A stretch of DNA of 20,275 nt from Anaerolineae bacterium (GTDB taxonomy: Bacteria; Chloroflexota; Anaerolineae; 4572-78; J111), in contig JAHDWA010000115.1 in the NCBI GenBank assembly GCA_023382535.1, positions 1 through 20,275 on the forward strand. The letters run 5' to 3'. This document shows positions 14,320 to 20,275 of this stretch, one piece after another; position 1 is the first letter of the stretch, and each line of letters starts with the position of its first letter. The notes beneath the pieces were generated by a model. The model was given only the letters and a program-made list of their open reading frames with translations, made no database searches and was not told the DNA's origin. The translations under genes were made by a program, and so were the position numbers.

Positions 14320-15287
14320 TTAATTCGCTTTACCCAAAGGGTTTAGTTTCTCTGCAATGACCTGCTGGAAGACTTCAAAAGACTCCGCCCCAGCTATCGG
14401 AATATCATTGACGAAAAAGCCAGGCGTGTCTCAGATGCCCAACTGCTTTGCTTCCAGAGTGTTAGCCTGCACCATGTCCAGATACTTTTGAGAGTCAAGG
14501 CACTCATTAAAAGCAACCGTATCCAGACCCAATTCAGCCGCCCGGGACTTTAAATTATCGGGGTTAAAGGCGCCTTGATTTTCGCCATTTTGACGGGAAA
14601 AAATCAAATCGTGGTATTCCCAGAATTTGTTCTAGTCGGCGGCGCATTCCGAAGCCAGGGCTGCCCAGACCGACTCATCTCCTAGAATGGTCAGGTACTT
14701 GTAGACCAGGCGCACCTGGCCGTTTTTGACATACATTTCTTTAAGCCGGCCTTCGACCTCTCTGAAATGACGTCCGCAGTAGGGACATTGAAAGTCGCTG
14801 TACTCGACGATGACCACCGGGGCGTCTGACGATCCCTGGCTGTGGCCGCCCGACTGGACAATAGCCACGATTGAGTTGGCGGGCGCTTTAGCCGTTGAGG
14901 CGGCTGCCACCGATGTTTCGACTACAGGCGCAGCGGCTTCAATGGGCTTGGCCAGAGACGCCGCCAAAAAAGCAGCCGAGTCCAATGCCGGTCGAGCCAG
15001 AAAGCCTAACACCGCGCCTAGCGCCACCGCCAGCAGCACCAACCCCATCCCGGCGACAAAGTAGCGCCAGGGACGAGCTTGGGCCTCAGCCAGGTTGTCG
15101 CCTACTGTGGTCGGGGCCTCGGCTGAACTGCTGGTAACTGGGGTGGACGTCTCAAGCTCACTGGGCAAAGCATCATCCACGCCGCTGACACCGGCAGCCG
15201 TTTCGTCAGGTTCGTTGGGTGGCGTCTCCAGTTCGTCTGCCAGCGTCTCCGGTTCAGCCGGGGGAAAATCTTCTGTTCAATTGTCAT
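14320..15287 (-). pseudogene. DsbA-like thioredoxin-fold protein, several lesions
   Basis: A membrane-anchored DsbA/DSBA-oxidoreductase type gene. After an acidic Pro/Glu/Thr-rich leader and a membrane helix it has VVIVEYSDFQCPYCGRHF, with a normal CPYC active site, then the alpha-helical insert and a C-terminal DTPGFFVNDIPIAG cis-Pro loop. Three problems are seen: the start frame (ATG 15285-15287) is one base out from the body frame near 15270; TAG at 14632-14634 sits where Gln (CAG) fits (CAAD-stop-NKFWEYHD); and TGA at 14431-14433 sits where Arg (CGA) fits (LGI-stop-DTPGFF). The last two are single C-to-T changes and have no clear hairpin after them, so I read them as nonsense mutations. 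Intact members form or isomerise disulfides. Confidence 0.75.
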
Positions 15288-15475
15288 CTCAAAATCCTTT
15301 CACCTCTACCTTTGGCTTGGCCTCGCCCGCTGCATTGTGTCTCCAGCCCACCCACGATGGGCTTCATCGTCGCTCAGGGCGCTCAGCCATCGGCGCAAAT
15401 GAAGACCAGGATGGGCTGACCGGGTTGTCCGAGGGCGGTGGAGCCACCCTCAGTCCATCGGATACGAATGGCCAT
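15284..15475 (-). CDS. Thioredoxin-like ORF with TGA-Ala-Pro-TGA active site (UxxU)
   Basis: Hidden by two in-frame TGAs, this frame reads QPGQPILVFICADG, then TGA (15383-15385), Ala, Pro, TGA (15374-15376), then ATMKPIVGGLE. It matches the thioredoxin core (P-hydrophobic strand, W-C-x-P-C, xxMKPIV helix), with both active-site Cys replaced by TGA. From ATG 15475 it would be 63 codons and ends in a TGA overlapping the DsbA-like start (ATGA), a usual operon junction. It overlaps the end of the BlaI-like remnant by 26 bases. It is shorter than a full thioredoxin; after GGLE another frame (AAGEAKPKVEVKGF) looks more protein-like, so the C-terminus may be frameshifted. Two hairpins in SECIS register follow. 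A U-A-P-U site would be a very strong reductant. Confidence 0.65.
15345..15370 (-). promoter_or_regulatory. Two overlapping candidate SECIS hairpins in the UxxU thioredoxin
   Basis: On the minus strand ACGATG-AAGCC-CATCGT (15354-15370) has its loop 19-23 bases after the first TGA. AGCCCA-TCGTGGG-TGGGCT (15345-15363) has its loop 17-23 bases after the second TGA. The two are mutually exclusive, so each could serve one TGA, as in the propeller gene. Confidence 0.5.
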
Positions 15476-15889
15476 GAGCATCTTCTGCCATCAGTGCTTT
15501 GAGGGCAGCCAGTCGGGCTGGGTCCAGATCGTCTAGCTCGCGTGAAAACTGAGCCAGGGCAATATCGCCAAAATCCTCAACTAAAGAGCGGATAACCTGC
15601 CCTGCTGTCTCGGCGGCGTAAGCCTGCCAACTCATCGAGGGGCGATATAGATGAGCGCGGCCGACTTTATGTTGGGTCAGCAGGCCCTTTTCTACCGAGC
15701 GACTCATAATGGTTAAGACAGTGGTATAAGCCAACGAGCGAGCCTGGTTGAGTTCATCCAGCACCTCGCGGACAGTCGCCTCGTTTCGCCGTCAAAGGAT
15801 ATCCATAATGGCCCCCTCCAACTCGCCCAGGAGTTTCTCCACCCCTAATCCGGCCGAGTTAGTCAGTTTGTAGTTAGCTGTTTTGACAT
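15450..15889 (-). pseudogene. Second BlaI-like repressor, broken
   Basis: A paralogue of the 12692-13117 repressor. The body reads LGVEKLLGELEGAIMDIL, then TGA (15792-15794), then RRNEATVREVLDELNQARSLAYTTVLTIMSR through HLYRPSMSWQAYAAE, ending in a longer tail (MAEDAHGHSYPMD). The TGA replaces the nearly invariant Trp of the family (ILW-RR; copy 1 has FLWAQ), most simply a TGG-to-TGA change. The ATG at 15889 (MSKQL) is also out of frame with the body. The internal GTG/ATG starts after the TGA would lack the first helices. The fine promoter/operator at 15919-15956 suggests it was functional recently. The remaining part could still dimerise. Confidence 0.75.
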
Positions 15890-15918
15890 AGATTCTCTCG
15901 GCAATAGATAATGCAAAT

Positions 15919-15956
15919 TACTACACAACTGTAGTAGAGACTTGAGCAACTGTCAA
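15919..15956 (-). promoter_or_regulatory. Promoter/operator before the second BlaI-like gene
   Basis: On the minus strand, TTGACA (15951-15956), a 17-base spacer and TACAGT (15928-15933) form the promoter. TACTACA-GTTG-TGTAGTA (15919-15936), with perfect 7-bp arms, overlaps the -10 box. It shares its layout with the promoters at 6303 and 13138. Confidence 0.85.
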
Positions 15957-16060
15957 AAGTTTCGAGCGGAATTGCCACAGGTTGCCCTTCGACCAACTCA
16001 TGAGGTTTACTGGTTGCCTTGCAGTTTGAAAGAATAGGGCCGGGTGGACGTATGCTTCTC

Positions 16061-16123
16061 TTAAGTGATTAACGTGGTGTAGAGAACGGCGTGTTCAACT
16101 AATAAAAGGGGTAAGTTGTTCAT
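16061..16123 (-). CDS. 20-codon ORF with a strong ribosome site
   Basis: ATG 16123 is preceded by TTAGGAGG with a nine-base gap, one of the best Shine-Dalgarno sites in the window, but the frame stops (TAA) after 20 hydrophobic residues (MNNLPLLLVEH...). It may be the stump of a deleted membrane or exported protein. No function can be named, and the surrounding 15960-16140 holds nothing else I can support. Confidence 0.25.
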   Translation of the reverse strand: MNNLPLLLVEHAVLYTTLIT

Positions 16124-16139
16124 CGTTATGTACCTCCTA

Positions 16140-16900
16140 AACGAATAGTTGAGTGGGATCAATGGTCTGGGTGAGCAATTTGGGAGCCGTGAGCGATTGC
16201 GGCAGCGCCACCTCCCTCACCCAAAGACCGCCACCCCTAAAAAACCCCTGGAAGATGGCTAAATGACCCCTGGAAAGAGTAACGTAAATAGTGTGATTGA
16301 AACGGATTCTGGCAGATCACTGCCAGATCCAGGTGAGCGATTGAGCCGAGCCGGGCAAGGCCAAGGCTGGGCTGCCCAGCCCCCGTGAGCGATGAGAGCG
16401 TCCAAGCGCTCACTTTTTAGAACAGCCCTAAAAGATGCCTGGAAGACTCTTAAAAAGAGTCCGGCATCCTGACACTGGAGGTCCAAAATGGAGGGTCTGC
16501 CAGGAGATTTTGGCCCTCGGTGGGCTTTACCCCCGGAAGGTACCAGGAAACAGGCTAAAAAGTGGCAGAGGACCGTCCAGACACCGCCAGGAAGATGGCC
16601 AGAAAAAGGTCGAGCCGTGAGGGGAAGTCGCCAAAGCGGGGATCGAGGCCGGCGCGATGGCAGACCACTCCCTGGAAGATGGTTAAAAGAAGTCCGGCAA
16701 ATAGCGAGCATCCCCTAAAGGATGCCTAAAAGAAGTCCGGCAAGCCGTGAGCGACCAAGTGGGCGGGTGGGGCTGGCTGGCGACGTGGATGGGCTATCCC
16801 CAGGAAATGGGCAGGAAATAGCCCGGTAGATGGCAGGAAAGCGCCTAGAAGCAGGCGAGAAAGGGGGTAGTGGATAGCGGGGGCGGAGTCAAAGCGCAGG
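16140..16900. repeat. Gene-poor region of degenerate short repeats and hairpins
   Basis: No convincing gene. GTGAGCGA occurs at 16189, 16333, 16385 and 16747 (GTGAGGGG at 16617). TAAAAGAAGTCCGGCAA occurs twice exactly (16684-16700, 16727-16743). Variants of CCTGGAAGATGG recur about every 100-200 bases. Perfect hairpins include TCTGGCAG-ATCA-CTGCCAGA (16308-16327) and GACTCTT-AAA-AAGAGTC (16445-16461); GGGCTAT/ATAGCCC encloses 16791-16824, and CGCCT/AGGCG lies at 16842-16857. It could be a structured non-coding RNA or a decayed repeat array. I cannot match it to a known family. Confidence 0.55.
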
Positions 16901-16904
16901 GCAT

Positions 16905-16943
16905 CCCCTTTGGAGGCTCGTTAGCTTGCCTCAGGGGCTTTTT
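16905..16943 (+). terminator. Rho-independent-type terminator, plus strand
   Basis: CCCC and GAGGC (16905-16917) pair with GCCTC and GGGG (16928-16937) around a ten-base loop, with a small bulge, and CTTTTT follows. The orientation would end a plus-strand transcript coming through the repeat-rich region, although no plus-strand gene is seen there. Confidence 0.45.
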
Positions 16944-16962
16944 CCATTATTCATCTCTATTC

Positions 16963-17008
16963 GAAAATCGAGATTTTCTCACTCAGGGAACGAGGTTTTA
17001 CAAACCTC
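16963..17008 (-). terminator. Two hairpins after the 17055 gene
   Basis: GAAAATC-GA-GATTTTC (16963-16978) and GAGGTTT-TAC-AAACCTC (16992-17008) are perfect 7-bp stems just downstream of the gene ending at 17055. They may stop or protect its transcript. Neither has a long T run on the minus strand. Confidence 0.35.
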
Positions 17009-17054
17009 TGATTTCAAGCGCAACAAGCTTTTTGATTTTGAAAGGATGCGGAGC

Positions 17055-17903
17055 TTATTCATTCAGGGTCTTAAAAACTTTCCCCGCTTCCAGGTAAAGT
17101 TTTGACGGGAGCTGCCCCAACGCGGTTAGAGATTCATTCAGCGCAATCAAGGCCGTAACCAGGGTGACCCGACCAGGCTCCACATACGGATTTTCACTAA
17201 TCCCATCGATGAGTGGCATGGCTGCTTCCTCCAGGTAAGCTAGCACTTGACGCATCCCCTGGATGGCTTTCACAAAATCATAGCGATTCTGCCCACCGGC
17301 TTCCTGCACGCTCATCTTGCCTAGTTCCATAGCTTTGAGGTATAGCGGTGAGGGGGCTTGGTTCAAGGCTATTAAGGCTTGATTCAGTCGTATCAGGAGA
17401 TGGGTCGTTGGCGAAAAGTGTTGTAGGTCCTCCAGGTAAGGATTGGCGCCTCCGAGATGGGGAGCTGGATAAAGGGCCTCAAGATTTCCAATAGCTTCAC
17501 GGATAGGGTCGGTAATGGTTTCCTCCTTCATAAAATCGCTCAGCCTGTAAAAGCGCTGGGTCCAGGCTGTCACTCGCATAGCCCCGCCGGTGAAACCGTC
17601 AATTGCGCCGGGACTGTCGCCGACCTCGGCCCATTCCATCGTGAAAGTTTCATGGGGACGCCAGGTCTTCAGGAATTCTTGGATAAAAGTAGCCACCGCC
17701 CTGTAATCCCCGCCTACCAAATCTTCGGTGTAGATGTGTAGATAGGGTAATTGATTATGACCAACTTCCACGGCCCACTCAAAACCGACATCGCCATCTT
17801 CATCCTGTGCAGCCCTGGCTTTAAGCCACGCTTCAATCCAGCTTTTCTCCTCTGGCGACAGGTTGGATAGGGTAGTACAAAACAAAGTGAAATAGTTTGA
17901 CAT
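17055..17903 (-). CDS. Unrecognised protein with phage/plasmid-type N-terminal domain
   Basis: A 282-residue soluble protein. The first roughly 140 residues (MSNYF..., LSPEEKSWIEAWLKAR, GFEWAVEVGHNQLPYLHIYTED, then VATFIQEFLKTWRP, TMEWAEVGDSPGAIDGFTGGAMRVTA) resemble a small conserved protein often seen in phages, plasmids and genomic islands; its role is unknown. The C-terminal half is helical and contains an internal repeat: LIRLNQALIALNQAPSPLYLKAMELGK and LVTALIALNESLTALGQLPSKLYLEAGK. I choose the start at 17903 because GTGGAG lies seven bases upstream; an in-frame ATG at 17939 is possible. It may mark an accessory-DNA boundary. Confidence 0.7.
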   Translation of the reverse strand: MSNYFTLFCTTLSNLSPEEKSWIEAWLKARAAQDEDGDVGFEWAVEVGHNQLPYLHIYTEDLVGGDYRAVATFIQEFLKTWRPHETFTMEWAEVGDSPGAIDGFTGGAMRVTAWTQRFYRLSDFMKEETITDPIREAIGNLEALYPAPHLGGANPYLEDLQHFSPTTHLLIRLNQALIALNQAPSPLYLKAMELGKMSVQEAGGQNRYDFVKAIQGMRQVLAYLEEAAMPLIDGISENPYVEPGRVTLVTALIALNESLTALGQLPSKLYLEAGKVFKTLNE

Positions 17904-17941
17904 TTTTTTCTCCACTTGCTCAATAACTTTTTTATTCATCG

Positions 17942-17967
17942 CAAAAAATAGCCTGGGCGTAAGCCCA
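17942..17967 (-). terminator. Terminator after the pentapeptide-repeat gene
   Basis: On the minus strand TGGGC-TTAC-GCCCA is followed at once by GGCTATTTTTTGC. It lies between the end of the pentapeptide gene (18076) and the start of the next gene (17903-17939). The stem is short (5 bp) but the T run is good. Confidence 0.5.
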
Positions 17968-18075
17968 TTTCAATTCGGGCGACCGGTTAATGGCCCCCTC
18001 TCCAAAGCGGACGTCGTACCCTGGCAAACTCTTTCTTTTACCGATAATCTACAATGATCTGCCATCTATCTTCCT

Positions 18076-19446
18076 TTATGCCGACTCCGTCATGATGGCA
18101 GCTGTCAGATCGACCCCTTCGAGGTCAACCTTATCCAGACAAGCACCGACCAGGTTGGCCCCCGCCAAATCAGCCTCAAGAAGAAACGCCATTTTGAGGT
18201 TAGCGCCTTCGAAGTTAGTTCCTCGCAAATTGGCGCCTCTGAGCATGGATTCTTCGAGATTGGCATCGTTAAGGTTAGCGCCTTGCAGGTTGGCCCAACT
18301 CAAGTCCGCCTTGCTCAAGTCCGCCCCAATTAAAACCAGTTGACCTTGCGTCTTCTCTGTCAGGTTATTGACCAGTTCCCATACCAGTTTCCATTTGGGC
18401 GGCAACTGGGTTTTGTTGTCGATCCTGGTTTCTTTGAGGCAGGCCCAGTCCAGCCGGGCGTTTGAGAGATTGGCCCCGCTAAGATTGGTTTGGCCCAGGT
18501 CTGCTCGCGTTAGATTGGCATAAGTCAGGTCTGCTTCGCTCAGATCGGCCTCCGCCGAGTTGGCCCCCTCCATATTCAAGCGGCTTAGGCTGGCTCCACG
18601 TAGATTGGCCTTCCCTAAATAAACCCAGCCCAAACGAGCGTTGGTCAGGTTGGCGTCGGTCAGCACCGCCTCGCTTAGATCGGTTTCGGTTAACACCGCA
18701 TTGTTCAAATCACTGCGGTTTAAGTTGCAGCCAGCCATGACCGCTCCGTTCAGCGTAGCTTTGTGCAAGTTGGCGTGGCTGATATCGACCTTTTCGAGGA
18801 TGGCTTCAGTTAAATTAACCGTATTCAGATTAGCGCCGGTGAGGATAGCCCCAGTCAGATTCTGCCTGGCCAGGTTGAGGCCGCCCAGGTTACTGAGTGC
18901 CAGGCATACGCCGGTCAAGGTGGCATCCTTTAGTTCGCTTCCCCGCAAGTCGGCGGCCGTAAGATTGGCCTCGCTCAAATTGGCCCCGGTCAGGGTAGCA
19001 TCACTCAATTGAGCTTTAACCAGGTATGCGTGACTCAGATTAGCCCCGGCGAGGATGGCCCTATTGAGAACGACCTCCTCCATAATCGCGCCGGCAAAAC
19101 TGGCGACTGCGGCCTGGGTTAAGGTCAGGTTGGCTCCGGCCAGGTTGGCTTCATCGAAGGTGGCCCCAGTCAGCACGGCCATATTCAGCCAAGCTCTATC
19201 CAGCCTGGCGCGTTGGAGCTTGGCACCCGTCAGATCGGCGGCCACCAGGACAGCGCCAGTCAGGATAGCGTCGCTCAGATTGGCCCCACCCAACTGGGTT
19301 TTCACGAGGATCGCCCGGCTCAAATCAATGCCGCTGAGATCAAAGCCGCACAGATCGAGGCCGCTGAGGTTAGCCCCTCGTAGGTCCATCTGCTTGAGAT
19401 TCCTCAGATCGTCTGGGGTAAGATGATTGATGGTTGCCGTTATCAT
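18076..19446 (-). CDS. Pentapeptide-repeat protein
   Basis: A 456-residue protein made almost wholly of tandem A(D/N)LXX repeats (for example GANLSGLDLCGFDLSGIDL, EADLSEADLTYANLTRADL), predicted to fold as a long right-handed quadrilateral beta-helix. About residues 350-390 break the helix with RIDNKTQLPPKWKLVWELVNN, an insert found in other pentapeptide proteins of filamentous bacteria. A second, shorter repeat block of about 75 residues follows. There is no signal peptide or membrane helix, so it is probably cytosolic. Some family members mimic DNA (Qnr, MfpA), but nothing here indicates that role. The start at 19446 has AAAGGAG about eight bases upstream; the longer frame to 19509 begins inside a terminator hairpin. 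Confidence 0.93.
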   Translation of the reverse strand: MITATINHLTPDDLRNLKQMDLRGANLSGLDLCGFDLSGIDLSRAILVKTQLGGANLSDAILTGAVLVAADLTGAKLQRARLDRAWLNMAVLTGATFDEANLAGANLTLTQAAVASFAGAIMEEVVLNRAILAGANLSHAYLVKAQLSDATLTGANLSEANLTAADLRGSELKDATLTGVCLALSNLGGLNLARQNLTGAILTGANLNTVNLTEAILEKVDISHANLHKATLNGAVMAGCNLNRSDLNNAVLTETDLSEAVLTDANLTNARLGWVYLGKANLRGASLSRLNMEGANSAEADLSEADLTYANLTRADLGQTNLSGANLSNARLDWACLKETRIDNKTQLPPKWKLVWELVNNLTEKTQGQLVLIGADLSKADLSWANLQGANLNDANLEESMLRGANLRGTNFEGANLKMAFLLEADLAGANLVGACLDKVDLEGVDLTAAIMTESA

Positions 19447-19481
19447 GGAATGTCTCCTTTTTGAGTTTTGGAAATAAAAGC

Positions 19482-19510
19482 GTTGCCCTGTCCAAGTTGG
19501 ACAGGGCAAC
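19482..19510 (-). terminator. Strong Rho-independent terminator
   Basis: GTTGCCCTGTCC pairs perfectly with GGACAGGGCAAC (12-bp stem, 5-base loop), and on the minus strand GCTTTTATTT follows. It ends the transcript of the zinc-ribbon gene before the pentapeptide gene begins. Confidence 0.8.
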
Positions 19511-19585
19511 GGCCTGGGAACTTCTATTAATTGAGTGCTACAATTGGCTAACTGTCAGCCTCGCTCTATTCGTTTTTTGGTGGTT

Positions 19586-20182
19586 TCACGGCGGGGTAAT
19601 CTTTCTATTGAGTCTGCCCTGTTCAATTAATGTCTTGATGGCGTCAAAACACGACTGGCAGAGAGTGTCTTGTTGGTGCCTGAGAGGTACGAGGCGTTGC
19701 CATTCTTTGTCATGGGCCGCTACCAGAGGTGGATTCACCTGCCCGCAGCGATGGCAAACTTGAGGATATTCAATTTGTTCTCCCCGGTCTACCGTCGCCT
19801 TAATCCGGTCATAACAGGAGCGGCAGATGACCCATCGTCGCCTGTCCGGGGGAATGTACTGCATCCATTCTTCGTTAGGTACTTTGAAAAAGTCCGGCCA
19901 CATTTCTCCGCAAACTTCACAGAGAACGGGATAAAGGATAAAGGGAACTCTTCCCTTGCGGAGTAGGATCTGTCTCCAACGTTGTCTTTGAGCTTTGGAT
20001 AGGGGAGGCAGAGACAAGGGATCGACTTTTGCAACTGAAGGAATTAACTTCAGTTGCTCATAGGGACATAGACAGTAAAGGAGCTGCCCACCGCAAAAAG
20101 GGCAGGGCTCCATGTCACACCACGGACGGTGGATCTGGCCTTCTTTAACGCCACAGTCACCGCATCGAATTGGTTTAGCCAT
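19586..20182 (-). CDS. Multi-CxxC zinc-ribbon protein
   Basis: A 198-residue basic protein with three putative zinc-binding blocks. The N-terminal block is CGDCG, then HRPWCDMEPCPFCGGQLLYCLC. The middle block pairs CEVCG with CRSC (about 35 residues apart) and the last pairs CHRCG with CQSC. The repeated CxxC-x(30-35)-CxxC plan suggests a duplicated zinc ribbon of the kind found in small nucleic-acid-binding or scaffold proteins; the function is not known. Its ATG overlaps the last codons of the upstream OmpR-type regulator (AATGGCTAA), so the two are probably translated together, and a strong terminator lies after it. Confidence 0.8.
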   Translation of the reverse strand: MAKPIRCGDCGVKEGQIHRPWCDMEPCPFCGGQLLYCLCPYEQLKLIPSVAKVDPLSLPPLSKAQRQRWRQILLRKGRVPFILYPVLCEVCGEMWPDFFKVPNEEWMQYIPPDRRRWVICRSCYDRIKATVDRGEQIEYPQVCHRCGQVNPPLVAAHDKEWQRLVPLRHQQDTLCQSCFDAIKTLIEQGRLNRKITPP

Positions 20183-20275
20183 TGAATTGAGTCGGATCTG
20201 GCAACGGTGGAATTACAAGTCGGTAGCCGAGTCTGCGCACGGTGACGAGGCGTTGGGGACAACTGGGATCTACTT
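20175..20275 (-). CDS. OmpR-type winged-helix regulator, C-terminal end only
   Basis: The frame enters from the right edge and reads VDPSCPQRLVTVRRLGYRLVIPP, ending at TAA 20175-20177. The segment RLVTVRRLGYRLV matches the final beta-hairpin (wing) of OmpR/PhoB-family DNA-binding domains (usual form: I-x-T-V-R-G-x-G-Y-R-L). Only about 32 residues are in the window, so the N-terminal domain, whether a receiver or something else, cannot be told. It overlaps the start of the zinc-ribbon gene by eight bases. Confidence 0.7.
   Translation of the reverse strand, partial: VDPSCPQRLVTVRRLGYRLVIPPLPDPTQFNG

Noticed and set aside
15792..15794. TGA in the second BlaI-like gene as a selenocysteine site
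   Set aside because: It replaces the near-invariant Trp of the family, has no convincing downstream hairpin, and the same gene has a start-frame break, so a TGG-to-TGA nonsense change is simpler.
16181..16202. Possible RNase P RNA fragment (GAGCC-GTGAGCGATTGC-GGC resembles a segment of E. coli rnpB)
   Set aside because: The likeness covers only one short hairpin. The conserved core regions of RNase P RNA are not found in order around it, and the box recurs several times as a repeat.
16684..16743. CRISPR array from the repeated 17-bp unit
   Set aside because: There are only two exact copies, no regular spacer/repeat alternation, and no cas genes in the window.
18641..19426. Plus-strand ORFs of 123 residues opposite the pentapeptide gene
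   Set aside because: They are antisense shadows of the regular repeat codons and show no ribosome site or domain of their own.
1..20275. TGA generally read as Trp (altered genetic code)
   Set aside because: Many intact genes end in TGA (SCO at 10026, TlpA at 7939, HMA at 4313) and TGG is used freely for Trp. In the thioredoxin-like and peroxiredoxin-like ORFs the TGAs fall at Cys, not Trp, positions.

Overview
The window is about 20 kb of GC-rich bacterial DNA, and every gene I can support lies on the minus strand. The gene styles suggest a Chloroflexota-like environmental bacterium: a lipoprotein and TAT-exported copper/redox set, a Rieske protein with a low-complexity charged N-terminal extension, pentapeptide repeats, and Asp-box propeller lipoproteins. 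That assignment is inference; no rRNA or marker gene is present.

Layout, in the direction of transcription (right to left). (1) 20275-16950: the end of an OmpR-type regulator, a multi-CxxC zinc-ribbon protein, a pentapeptide-repeat protein and an unrecognised protein with a phage/plasmid-type N-terminal domain. (2) 16940-15960: a gene-poor stretch packed with short repeats and hairpins. (3) 15960-13260: a BlaI-like repressor remnant, a thioredoxin-like ORF whose active site reads TGA-Ala-Pro-TGA, a broken DsbA-like gene, and a second copy of an Asp-box lipoprotein. (4) 13175-6350: an apparently intact copper/thiol-redox locus of BlaI repressor, M56 metalloprotease, Asp-box lipoprotein, SCO protein, cytochrome c, peroxiredoxin-like protein, TlpA thioredoxin and Met-rich multicopper oxidase. 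(5) 6340-1: small membrane proteins, a TauE/SafE-type transporter fused to a cupredoxin, two heavy-metal-associated (HMA) proteins, an isoprenylcysteine-methyltransferase-like enzyme, a Rieske protein, a CcdA-like thiol transporter and a truncated TlpA.

Control: palindromes of the BlaI/MecI/CopY type (TACTACA-N4-TGTAGTA and variants) overlap the -10 boxes of promoters in front of several of these units, so BlaI with its M56 protease probably controls the locus as one regulon, plausibly in response to copper or thiol stress.

Most unusual feature: several proteins appear interrupted by in-frame TGA codons at redox-like positions, each followed by a short hairpin in the right register for a bacterial SECIS element. 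They are UxxC in the peroxiredoxin-like protein, UxxU in the thioredoxin-like ORF, and UxU inside the fourth Asp-box of both copies of the propeller lipoprotein. In the two propeller copies the hairpin shows a paired, synonymous C-G to U-A change, and the sequence after the TGAs is under clear protein-level constraint. I read this as a copper-locus-associated set of selenoproteins, including a seemingly undescribed UxU Asp-box propeller family. Caution: nearby genes (DsbA-like, second BlaI) carry TGA or TAG codons that look like ordinary nonsense mutations, and no Sec machinery genes lie in the window.
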